Below are positions 33,302 through 40,165 of a stretch of DNA of 40,165 nucleotides, one piece after another. The notes beneath the pieces are model-generated. The model worked only from the letters and a program-made list of their open reading frames with translations. It was not told the origin of the DNA and did no database searches. The position numbers and the translations under genes were made by a program. Source of the stretch: a virus; IMG/VR virus record IMGVR_UViG_3300032677_000070, positions 1 through 40,165 of that record; one strand, 5' to 3'. The stretch's first letter is position 1. Each line of letters begins with the position of its first letter.

Positions 33302-33320
33302 TGGCGCTGAATCGGCACAG
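33302..33320 (+). repeat. Possible integrase arm-type site, right
   Basis: TGGCGCTGAATCGGCACAG, 16 of 19 identical to 33084-33102 and in the same orientation. Lying beyond the tRNA end, it would mean that phage-like sequence exists on both sides of the core. Confidence 0.35.
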
Positions 33321-33346
33321 TGTTCTACGGATCGTTCCACACAATG

Positions 33347-33366
33347 AAAAGGCCCCTCGCGGGGCC
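33347..33366 (-). terminator. Rho-independent terminator of the right-hand tail operon
   Basis: Minus strand: GGCCCC, loop GCGA, GGGGCC, then TTTTCATTGTG. It lies 23 bases after the lipoprotein stop codon and closes the operon. Confidence 0.85.
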
Positions 33367-33388
33367 TCGTCGTGGAGCTGCGGACTCC

Positions 33389-34231
33389 TCATTCCTTCGT
33401 GAACACCGCCGAGAGCTGGTTGTTCCAACCGTTCGTTGCATTGTTTGGTCCAGCCGTCAAAATAACAAGGTTTCCACTTGCATCAAAATAAGCCAGGCCA
33501 GTGGTACCCCCTCCAGCTAAAGTCCCACTAGAGGGTGTCCAGAGAAAACCAATGTCGAAAAGGTTGAGTGAATGGGTGGTGTCCCTGTTTATCCATCCCA
33601 TGGTCCCCGCATACTGGCCGAGAACGTTTACCTTTGCCGCGGCATCTGCGTTGTTCGCATAGGCGTCGATGGTGACGTTGTAACTCTGCCCCAGGGCGGC
33701 CGGAACGGTGATCCTCAAAACTTGGCCGGTGCTACTGGATGTGCTGATCCAGGTGCCTGCCTTGGTAGGTAGGTCGATGGGGGTGTTCTGGATGGTCGTG
33801 AGAACCACGTCGAAGGTAAGTCCGCCATTGACTGTTCCAACCATCTCGTTCCCGGTCATGGTGCCCGTCAAGGTCAGGGGAGATGTGGCTCCTGCAGCAG
33901 TAGTAAGCGTGGGCGACGTGCCGACCTGAAGCGTTCCGTCGGGTAGCGAAGTAATGACGGCATTGACGAGGTTCCATCCCGGCAGTTCCATGAGACTTCC
34001 GCCAAACTGATCCACGATCACCGTCTGAGTGATGTCCCCGAGAGGCTGAATGGCACCCACGGCAGTCATAACTGAGACGCTACCGGTCGTGTGCTTGGCC
34101 GTGTAGGTTCCTTGCGGGATGGCCGTGGCGACAGGCGTAGGGGCAGGCGCGGGAGACGGCGTGGACGAATGTGAGCCACCTGAACAGGCAAAGATGAGGC
34201 TAGCAAGGAAGAGAACGAGAATGTGTCGCAT
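33389..34231 (-). CDS. Lipoprotein of unknown function at the end of the tail operon
   Basis: 280 aa from ATG 34231 with AAAGGAG four bases upstream; ATG 34252 has no site. It begins MRHILVLFLASLIFACSGGS, a signal peptide ending in a lipobox-like IFAC (Phe at -2 is unusual). A Ser/Pro/Ala/Thr linker (about 25-45) and a long beta-rich domain follow. Two similar stretches contain TGTMTGNEMVGTVNGGLTFD and GTLAGGGTTGLAYFDASGN, ending with WNNQLSAVF. No family recognised. Its position and separate lower-GC composition fit a phage moron, perhaps a surface protein that alters phage sensitivity. A host gene cut off by the att junction is also possible. Confidence 0.6.
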   Translation of the reverse strand: MRHILVLFLASLIFACSGGSHSSTPSPAPAPTPVATAIPQGTYTAKHTTGSVSVMTAVGAIQPLGDITQTVIVDQFGGSLMELPGWNLVNAVITSLPDGTLQVGTSPTLTTAAGATSPLTLTGTMTGNEMVGTVNGGLTFDVVLTTIQNTPIDLPTKAGTWISTSSSTGQVLRITVPAALGQSYNVTIDAYANNADAAAKVNVLGQYAGTMGWINRDTTHSLNLFDIGFLWTPSSGTLAGGGTTGLAYFDASGNLVILTAGPNNATNGWNNQLSAVFTKE

Positions 34232-34296
34232 GGGGCTCCTTTCAAGGGCCAACTGTCTTAATTCTACGTCCTGAGGGTAGACAATTCCTGACGAAT

Positions 34297-34662
34297 TTAT
34301 TGAGTGGCGCTAGCTGTTGGTGCAGCGTAGGTTCCCGCTGCAAGAGACTGGAGATTGGCGATTAAAGTTGAATCGGTCACGAGACCGGCCGCCTGAGCCG
34401 CCGCAATAAAGGCCGCCAGAATGTCTGCTTTGTACCCAAAGTCATCCGTAATGCCGGGACCAGCTCCTCCCTCCAGGGCTGTGAGTTCATTCTGTGCCGA
34501 TTGAAGCCGCCGCTGGCTGTCGCCGCAGTTGCTCGAAAGCAGGGTGGCGAGGCTGGCCTGCGCTTCCACGAGGCCCTGCATTTTCGCTACCTTTTGTTTG
34601 AGTTCGGTTCGCCGGGCTTCATTGGCCAATGCGGTTTGAATGGTAAGGTCCATGGTCGCCAT
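34297..34662 (-). CDS. Small helical protein after the tail fibre (chaperone candidate)
   Basis: 121 aa from ATG 34662 with AAGGAG six bases upstream. Residues 5-65 form a helical coiled coil (TALANEARRTELKQKVAKMQGLVE). A linker follows, and then a small helical end (KADILAAFIAAAQAAGLV, STLIANLQSLAAG). It is 10 bases downstream of the fibre-like gene, the usual position of fibre-assembly chaperones. No family recognised. Confidence 0.5.
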   Translation of the reverse strand: MATMDLTIQTALANEARRTELKQKVAKMQGLVEAQASLATLLSSNCGDSQRRLQSAQNELTALEGGAGPGITDDFGYKADILAAFIAAAQAAGLVTDSTLIANLQSLAAGTYAAPTASATQ

Positions 34663-34672
34663 GGTGATCTCC

Positions 34673-36760
34673 TTATGGTGCTGGTTTCATGTTGTGGGAA
34701 ATGAGCCCGTCGCTGATGTAGGTTGAGCATCCGTCAACTCCGAACGTCACCACCTGTCCAAGAACTGGGGGACCTATCGTTTTCACGATGCTAGGAGACT
34801 GGCCCAAGATGGAATCGCCAGGCTTCAGATCTTGAACTGATACCCAGCCTTTGCCTTCAACCGCCAAACGGTGGAGCACGCTGAATTCAGGGGCCCGGCC
34901 ATCCTCAAGAACCACGGCAGAGCGCATCTTGAAAAGGAGAGAGACATTGCGAACGGTGCCCACCATAGGCTCTAGCGTCATGTCGTTCACGCCGATGACC
35001 CGTGCGCCATCGTAGAGGTCGCCTGCATCCACGATCAAACCGGAAGCAAGTGTGATCTTCACCCAAGGGGCAGGACACAGTCCTCCGCCTCCGCCTCCGC
35101 CGCCGCCACCTCCGCCGCCCGTGCCTCCTGTCATGTTGGTCGGCCAACCCGCACCACTGTTGGTTAGGGCAGACCCATCTGCATTGCCAGTAAAGGCATA
35201 GAAACAATTCGCAGCGCTTGGTCCGTAGACATTATAGAGAGAAACCAATGCCGCAGGAAATCCTCCGTTGATCCCAGAATCTACGGTTTCAAAGGTGAAA
35301 ATTGCTAGATTTCCAGAGTTTGAATCAGTGCCCGCAGAGTAGTAACTTCGATCATTGGCAACCGGATAATAGGTATCAATCGCCGTCAATGTCGCCGTGG
35401 TAGATCCCCCTGAAACCACATTCTGGCGATATAGGACAACCTTGAGAAACCGCATTGCGTCCAAATTGTCCTGCCAGGATGAAGGCTGGTAAGACAGTCC
35501 AAGGCGCCCGACGTGATTCGTTGTGTCCCATCGGCGACGAGTAATCGTAAGCCTGTCAATTAAGGGGGCACCTAGCCGTGTAGAAACGTCAATGCTTCCC
35601 CGGTAGAAGACATGCCCGACCGAGGTGTTCCCATCGAGCCCCTGATTGATCCGTGCCAGCAGGTAATCGCTGAAAATCGTGGACCCAATCTGAAGATTAT
35701 TCGACGCCACCTTCAGCGCGGTAGAGCTGATGTCCATGCGGGCGCCAGCCGTGGGGTTGCCTGAGACCTCGGTGTAGTTGCTGGTCTGGATGGCATCGGC
35801 CTGGAGCATGCCGGTATTGATCATTCGGCAAGCGTAGATCTGGTTGAATGCGACCGAAGTCGCCGACGATGGATTGAAAAGCTGAATAAAAACTTTCATC
35901 GTGACGGGAGCACCACCACCAGGAACTGATGCGGGAGCGGTTGCATTGAGGCTCAGCTTCTGAGGGTTGGTGTATGAAAAGGTGCTGACAGTTTGTGCAG
36001 AATAGTAATCAGCCCCTACTCCGTTCGCGTCCAAGAATGAGATACCAAGCCAAACGGTCCCCATAAAAGCGCCTATGTAGGCGGCGAAGCATTCGGCATG
36101 AAATTGATCACCAGGAGCACAGGGCGCAGAAGCCACCCGGTAATAGATGTTCCCTCCGGCACCCGCTGAAACCAGTCGGATCCATCCATTCGGCGCGAGC
36201 AGGGATCCGATGGCCGAAGGATCAATAGCGCCCCAGTTCACGAGCCCAAGGGACTCTGGGCTGGCCGCTGGCGGGATAGTGTTGGCACAATTCCCATTTT
36301 TTACGATGTTGTTCGGAGAGCGTGCCAACGCATCCGCATAGGCCGCATTGGCGGTGATCTCGTCCTGGCAAGCCTTCTGCAACGATGCCCGGTTCAACGC
36401 GATGGAGGTCCACCAGGTATTCAGGTTCGTCATGATGCTGGTGGAGGACATCGTGGTGCCATCCGGCCAGGTGGTGGCCCAGTTCGAAGGAGCACCCGCT
36501 GCGATCAGATTCGTGGATAGCGCAGCTACAGCCGCATCGTAGGACGACGAACTCACACCCAAAGCGGAAGACTGGGTGTCAAGTTGGGCATTTATTTGAT
36601 GTTCTGCATTCCAATCCTGGATAAGGATTATTTTATCAAGGTTAGTTAGCTTATTGGACGAGTTGAGATCGTTAACGGTAGATGTTGGCGCCAGCGGCGT
36701 CGTAGATGGAGCGGAAGAAGAACCACTCGAAGACGTGGTAGCCCACGGACCATTAGGCAT
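34673..36760 (-). CDS. Tail fibre/tip protein with polyglycine linker and C-terminal Hint (intein-like) domain
   Basis: 695 aa from ATG 36760 (GTGAGGG upstream). Residues 30-150 are helical (LDKIILIQDWNAEHQINAQLD) and 150-540 are beta-rich carbohydrate-binding-like modules. A run of 13 glycines (548-560) follows. The last 134 residues are a Hint domain. Block A is C562-PAPWVKITLASG, leading to DLYDGARVIG. Block B is FSVLHRLAVEGKGWVSVQDLKPGDSIL. Block F is VVTFGVDGCSTYISDG, ending LISHN (His689-Asn690) and MKPAP. All residues for N-terminal thioester chemistry and Asn cyclisation are present, but the residue after Asn is Met, as in bacterial intein-like domains that cleave rather than splice. 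Lower GC than neighbours. Confidence 0.75.
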   Translation of the reverse strand: MPNGPWATTSSSGSSSAPSTTPLAPTSTVNDLNSSNKLTNLDKIILIQDWNAEHQINAQLDTQSSALGVSSSSYDAAVAALSTNLIAAGAPSNWATTWPDGTTMSSTSIMTNLNTWWTSIALNRASLQKACQDEITANAAYADALARSPNNIVKNGNCANTIPPAASPESLGLVNWGAIDPSAIGSLLAPNGWIRLVSAGAGGNIYYRVASAPCAPGDQFHAECFAAYIGAFMGTVWLGISFLDANGVGADYYSAQTVSTFSYTNPQKLSLNATAPASVPGGGAPVTMKVFIQLFNPSSATSVAFNQIYACRMINTGMLQADAIQTSNYTEVSGNPTAGARMDISSTALKVASNNLQIGSTIFSDYLLARINQGLDGNTSVGHVFYRGSIDVSTRLGAPLIDRLTITRRRWDTTNHVGRLGLSYQPSSWQDNLDAMRFLKVVLYRQNVVSGGSTTATLTAIDTYYPVANDRSYYSAGTDSNSGNLAIFTFETVDSGINGGFPAALVSLYNVYGPSAANCFYAFTGNADGSALTNSGAGWPTNMTGGTGGGGGGGGGGGGGLCPAPWVKITLASGLIVDAGDLYDGARVIGVNDMTLEPMVGTVRNVSLLFKMRSAVVLEDGRAPEFSVLHRLAVEGKGWVSVQDLKPGDSILGQSPSIVKTIGPPVLGQVVTFGVDGCSTYISDGLISHNMKPAP

Positions 36761-37037
36761 AGACGGCCCTCACTGCGACATTGATTCCGGTGAGTGTCGT
36801 TTTGATCGGCACAGAAATCTGACATTCGTGGTTTTCGGTGGGCTGGACCTTTTGAATGGGGACGATGTAGGTCCCGGGGATTGCAGGATTCGTCCCGATG
36901 TAGAACACGACCTCGAACCAGGAGGGCAGCGGCACATTGCTCGGCCACCCCCATGTTGCGTAGAGATAGTTCAGTTTGAGCGTCTGAGGGTTACCGCCGT
37001 TGTCATCAATCCCATCACCACTGGGGGCCATTCGCAT
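36753..37037 (-). CDS. Small tail-operon protein of unknown function
   Basis: 94 aa from ATG 37037 with GAGGTG upstream, 8 bases after the tip-protein stop. It is a compact beta protein (PSWFEVVFYIGTNPAIPGTYIVP, HECQISVPIKTTLTGINVAVRAVYA). Its stop overlaps the fibre start region. The immunoglobulin-like strand pattern suggests a fibre-attachment or decoration domain. No family recognised. Confidence 0.55.
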   Translation of the reverse strand: MRMAPSGDGIDDNGGNPQTLKLNYLYATWGWPSNVPLPSWFEVVFYIGTNPAIPGTYIVPIQKVQPTENHECQISVPIKTTLTGINVAVRAVYA

Positions 37038-37045
37038 GTGTCACC

Positions 37046-39091
37046 TCAGATGAAGGGAGTGGTGCCGATTTGCAGCACCACGTTGGTCGGCTGCGGATAG
37101 GACTGCGCTGAGGGCGTGAACGAGTACGGCGTCTCACTCGACAGCACACGGCCGCCGCCTCCCCAGAGGTTGAAGCTGAGAATCTTTAGGTAGGACAGGA
37201 CCCCCACCTGGCCCGGCTGCAGCTCGTAGCGGAACATGGCCGAATCGCACCGCCCCCAGGACGCCCCGGAGCTGTGCGAGCTGATGGTGGTTCCGTAGAG
37301 GCCACGGAAGAGGCCGGTCAAGTTGTAGTGGTTCGCCGACGTGAGAGTAGCCGTCTGGAAGCTGATCATTTCCCCGTCCACCCAGAGCAGGTTCAGCCCG
37401 TTCTGAGCGCTGGCGAGGTCGATGGATGAAAGCGTGCCCCCGTTCGGCAGGACCACCGAAAGGGTGTTCGTGTTGTCCTGGGCGGCGCCACCAGCCCAGG
37501 TGGGCAGTGAGGCCGTGAGGGTTCCGTAGCGCCCCGGCGCGGTGATGCTCCCGACCTTCCCGTAACTGCTCCCGGAGGCGCTTCCATACACGTCGCCCGT
37601 GCCCCAGTTCGCACCGCCGGTCGTCAGGACGCAGACCTCGGCCCCCCCTGGCACCGCAGCGAACAGGGAAGGCGACGTGAAGATCAGCGGGGCAGCGCAG
37701 GCGCCCGGGTCCACGTTGACGTTGGGTGAAGTACCAGCGGGTGTCTGCGCGGTATAGAGCGCGGCGCTGGCCACGCCGAATGGCCACTCCTCGCAGGTGA
37801 AGGTCATGCCCCCGGCTTCGTTGTCCTCGCCGGGGATGTCCACCGAGACGATACGGACGGTCTTGTTGGTGAAGCCGATGATCGGATCCGAGATGTTCAC
37901 CAGGTCCATGGCCTCCAGGAGCATGTACTTCAGGCCGAGGTTGAACTGGTAGCCGTTCCGGATGTAGACGTTCTTCTGGCTCAGAATCAGGCTGATCTGC
38001 GAGGCCACGGAAGCCCGGCAGATGCAGTGGAGGGACTTCGCCGTGTCGTTCTTCTGGCCAATCAGCGCCACAGACACCGGGTCCGGCATCTGCATCACGT
38101 TGACGTTGTAGGCCAGGAGCCGGTCCAGGTACTCCACCGGAACACAGTTGAAGATGTCCTGGGTGCTGTCGCGGGTGATCTTGACCGGGTCCTTCGCCCC
38201 GTTGGTGATGAAGTCGTCGTAGCCCAGGTTGTAGATGGGCGTCGTGTTCGGCGTGTAGGTCGCCCCGTTGGCAGTGATGGGCACGTCGCCGTAGGGCAAC
38301 ACCTGGAGCACCATCCCCGTCGCCGTGCTGTGGCTGATGATCTCGGAGTTCGTGGCGTCCAGGATGTCCTGCAGGTGATCGCCGGCGTTCTTCTGGGTGT
38401 CGAAGCTGGGCGACAGGACGAACCCGCAGGCCTGGCAGTAGGTCTTGTAGGAGGCCGCCCCGGTGGTCATCCCCGCCACGTCGATCTGGCTGGTAAGCCA
38501 ACCCGCGCCGTGGTTCGGGTCGGTCAGGAAGTCCGTGATGATGTCGCTGGGGATCGCGTCGTAGGCGGCCAGGGCATTCGGGTCCTGAGCCGTCGCCAGG
38601 AAGGCCACAACCTCAAAGCCGAAGTTCGGGATGCTGGCGCTGGAACCCAAGGGCAGCGAGGCGCTGGCCACATAAGCGAAGCCGCTGTAGGGGGCGGCCT
38701 GGCTGGGGTAGTTGCTCGTCAGGGTCGCCCAGGGGGTCTGTGGCCGCGTGCCGGTGGCCGTGAACGTGAACCCGAAGCCCGACAGGCTGCCAAGGGCCCC
38801 GGCACTCCAGACCTGGTTGATGCTGGAGATGGGCCCCTCGCACAGGGCGATGATCACGAAGGCGTTGTAGGTGTAGGTGGTGCTGGACGAGCTGCCCGCG
38901 CCACCCTTACCGCTAGATTGGGAGGTCGTGTGCGGCGTGGCGATGAAGCCGCTGGGGGGAGCGAAGATCACGTTCCCGCTGATTCGGGTGGTGCCATAGA
39001 CCAGAGGCAGGCAGGACCCGTAGATGCTCGTCTGGATCTGAATGCCCGCGATCTGCTGGTCCACCTGGGACTGGTTGTGCCGGCCGCCCAT
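37046..39091 (-). CDS. Tail tip / attachment protein (Phage-tail_3-like, GTA gp15-like)
   Basis: 681 aa from ATG 39091, whose A is shared with the TGA of the peptidase gene; the longer open frame to 39211 is a shadow. It begins GGRHNQSQVDQQIAGIQIQTSIYGSCLPLVYGTTRISGN, the start of GTA-type tail attachment proteins. It contains FVIIALCEGPISSINQVW, ITDFLTDPNHGAGW and DATNSEIISHSTATGMVLQVLPYGD. A C-terminal beta module ends LWGGGGRVLSSETPYSFTPS. It would form the hub and tip of a non-contractile tail. It follows the NlpC/P60 gene as in gene transfer agents. The TIM-barrel half of full-length gp15 proteins is absent. Confidence 0.75.
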   Translation of the reverse strand: MGGRHNQSQVDQQIAGIQIQTSIYGSCLPLVYGTTRISGNVIFAPPSGFIATPHTTSQSSGKGGAGSSSSTTYTYNAFVIIALCEGPISSINQVWSAGALGSLSGFGFTFTATGTRPQTPWATLTSNYPSQAAPYSGFAYVASASLPLGSSASIPNFGFEVVAFLATAQDPNALAAYDAIPSDIITDFLTDPNHGAGWLTSQIDVAGMTTGAASYKTYCQACGFVLSPSFDTQKNAGDHLQDILDATNSEIISHSTATGMVLQVLPYGDVPITANGATYTPNTTPIYNLGYDDFITNGAKDPVKITRDSTQDIFNCVPVEYLDRLLAYNVNVMQMPDPVSVALIGQKNDTAKSLHCICRASVASQISLILSQKNVYIRNGYQFNLGLKYMLLEAMDLVNISDPIIGFTNKTVRIVSVDIPGEDNEAGGMTFTCEEWPFGVASAALYTAQTPAGTSPNVNVDPGACAAPLIFTSPSLFAAVPGGAEVCVLTTGGANWGTGDVYGSASGSSYGKVGSITAPGRYGTLTASLPTWAGGAAQDNTNTLSVVLPNGGTLSSIDLASAQNGLNLLWVDGEMISFQTATLTSANHYNLTGLFRGLYGTTISSHSSGASWGRCDSAMFRYELQPGQVGVLSYLKILSFNLWGGGGRVLSSETPYSFTPSAQSYPQPTNVVLQIGTTPFI

Positions 39092-39582
39092 CAGGCACCC
39101 CACACATTCAAAGACCAGACGCCCTGCTGGGCGCCCCGCAGCACGTGGTTGCGCTCGGCGTCGTCGAGGATGACTCCGAGCCGAATGTAGGCGTGGATGA
39201 GCTCCGGCCATTTGGTGACGATGGCACCGTGACTCATAGCCTTGTCGAAGCGGTAGAGGATGATGTCCCCAGGCAGCGGCGCCCGGTCCACCTTGTGGGC
39301 CACGCGCTCCACGATCTCCAGGTAGCGCTCCTCGGAGCGGTGCAAATGCCAGTCGTGGGGGTAGTCCTCGATCTTGGTGGGCTGGATCACCCCGGTGTCC
39401 TCGAAGACAGCCGCCAGGAACTGCCCGCAGTCCACCCCAGCGCCCCGCACGCGCCCTTGGTGGAGGTAGGGGGTCCGAAGCCAGGTCAGGGCCTCCTGGA
39501 CCACCGCCAGGCGCTGCTGCTGCTCCTCCATGGGCAGGTGCTCGATCTGGCTGTGGGCCGCCAGCATCAGGTCCGCGATCAT
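39091..39582 (-). CDS. NlpC/P60 peptidoglycan peptidase (GTA gp14-like)
   Basis: 163 aa from ATG 39582, ATGA overlap with the upstream gene. Catalytic residues are visible: Cys52 in GVDCGQFLAAVFEDTG, His118 in MSHGAIV and a third polar residue at His130 (ELIHAY). The segment LPGDIILYRF precedes the His, as in phage NlpC/P60 proteins. It would cut peptide cross-links during DNA entry and sits between hub and tip genes. Length is normal for the phage family. Confidence 0.85.
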   Translation of the reverse strand: MIADLMLAAHSQIEHLPMEEQQQRLAVVQEALTWLRTPYLHQGRVRGAGVDCGQFLAAVFEDTGVIQPTKIEDYPHDWHLHRSEERYLEIVERVAHKVDRAPLPGDIILYRFDKAMSHGAIVTKWPELIHAYIRLGVILDDAERNHVLRGAQQGVWSLNVWGA

Positions 39583-40165
39583 CCCGTCACCGTCGTCTCG
39601 GGTGGAGGCACCCATGGGCAACCCCGGTACCGGGTCGAGTTGCTGTACTTCGTGTTGCAGGTGGTCCACTGCTTATCGCAGCCGGGCGTGATGGTGAAGG
39701 TGTCCCCGTTCGACGGCGCGGCGGGCAGCGGCGTCACCAGGACGATTACCCCCCCGCTGGTGAAGGTGGAGATGGCCCGGGTGGCACCGGACGCCGCCCC
39801 GGAGGTCATGGTGAGGGTGCCGAGGTTGAAGTAGCCAGTGGCCTGCCCCAGTCCCGAGGCCGTGAAGCCCGTCGTGGAGGGCCCGCTGGTGATCGAGCTG
39901 CTGACCGTGAGGCCCGCCAGGGACTTGCCGCAGTTCGCGTCCCCAAAGGCGTTGGAGCAGCTGCTCTGAAACACCGTGCGAGGCATCTGGTTGATCAGGA
40001 GTTCCTTGAAGTCCTTGACCTCCAGGACCACCGTCGTCGTGGTGGGATTCACGGCCGCCACGTTGCCCTGGAACAGGACCACGGACCCGAGCGAAGTATC
40101 CCCCCACCCGCCGGGCCCCATCGGCACCCATTCCACCAGGACCTGCGCACCGTCGAACCCGCCAT
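39579..40165 (-). CDS. DUF2163 / BR0599-like tail hub protein, 5' end missing
   Basis: The frame is open from the right edge to TGA 39579 (195 residues visible). The C-terminal motif GCDKQWTTCNTKYSNSTRYRG followed by PWVPP is the signature of the BR0599 family. Upstream FGDANCGKSLAGL matches its usual fGd..Cg.dL pair, and VKDFKELLINQMPR its distal strand-helix. In gene transfer agents this is gp13, a tail-tip hub ring. Its stop overlaps the NlpC/P60 start by ATGA. Confidence 0.8.
   Translation of the reverse strand, partial: GGFDGAQVLVEWVPMGPGGWGDTSLGSVVLFQGNVAAVNPTTTTVVLEVKDFKELLINQMPRTVFQSSCSNAFGDANCGKSLAGLTVSSSITSGPSTTGFTASGLGQATGYFNLGTLTMTSGAASGATRAISTFTSGGVIVLVTPLPAAPSNGDTFTITPGCDKQWTTCNTKYSNSTRYRGCPWVPPPETTVTG

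Larger units (their letters stand above)
33188..40165. mobile_element. Second phage tail module (GTA-like order), probably a different element
   Basis: Genes here follow the gp13-gp14-gp15 order of gene-transfer-agent and non-contractile tails, unlike the contractile baseplate set at the left of the window. They end with a fibre-like gene, a lipoprotein and a terminator next to the attachment site. Two different tail types on either side of an att core suggest neighbouring prophages. One mosaic genome is the alternative. Confidence 0.5.

Noticed and set aside
1-40165. CRISPR array or insertion sequence
   Set aside because: No spaced direct repeats and no transposase or terminal inverted repeats were seen.

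Overview
The window is high-GC phage DNA, densely coded, with short 4-base stop/start overlaps and stereotyped Shine-Dalgarno sites such as ACAGGAG. It reads best as most of one temperate phage with contractile-tail genes (1-33187), followed across an attachment site by the end of a second, unrelated tail module (about 33188-40165). Lipoprotein and peptidoglycan-hydrolase genes fit a Gram-negative host. I cannot place the host taxonomically from sequence alone.

Left block, minus strand (11288 down to 351). A head and baseplate operon runs in the order prohead protease, scaffold, major capsid protein, Ala-rich protein, head-completion-like protein, LysM/gp25-like baseplate protein (frameshifted), baseplate J, tail hub fused to an M15 peptidase, gp45/gpV-like spike, and a tail or virion-morphogenesis protein. 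Terminase, portal, sheath, tube and tape-measure genes are not in the window. A plus-strand gene (1-354, partial) converges on this operon.

Cargo block, plus strand (11393-25102). It diverges from the capsid operon and looks like a set of polyvalent proteins that could be delivered with the DNA. These are a 1582-aa His/Ala-rich repeat protein with a ParB-like domain, a 502-aa relative, a DUF2793-like protein, a 37-aa membrane peptide, a PBECR-type (Barnase/EndoU/ColicinE5/RelE-like) nuclease, and an 1800-aa fusion of an inorganic-pyrophosphatase-like domain to an SNF2-type helicase. Several of them share a short motif of the form TR..NGKV..V..Y.

Small-gene block (25208-26538) with a helix-turn-helix gene at its end. 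It is followed by a minus-strand island holding a tRNA with anticodon CAT, a terminator, and a 46-aa ORF with its own promoter and strong RBS. The early block, plus strand (27224-33076), has a membrane protein, a winged-helix protein, a coiled-coil protein, a MazG-like protein, zinc-ribbon peptides, an excisionase-like protein and a tyrosine integrase. The integrase is followed by the 3' half of a tRNA-Arg(ACG) (33143-33187) and a terminator, i.e. an attP or attR.

Right block, minus strand (40165 down to 33389). The order is DUF2163/BR0599-like hub (partial), NlpC/P60 peptidase, Phage-tail_3-like tip protein, small protein, a fibre-like protein ending in polyglycine plus a Hint (intein-like) domain, a small helical protein and a lipoprotein, then a terminator. 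This is the GTA gp13-gp14-gp15 order of non-contractile tails, which is why I infer a different element from the left block, perhaps a tandem prophage at the same tRNA.
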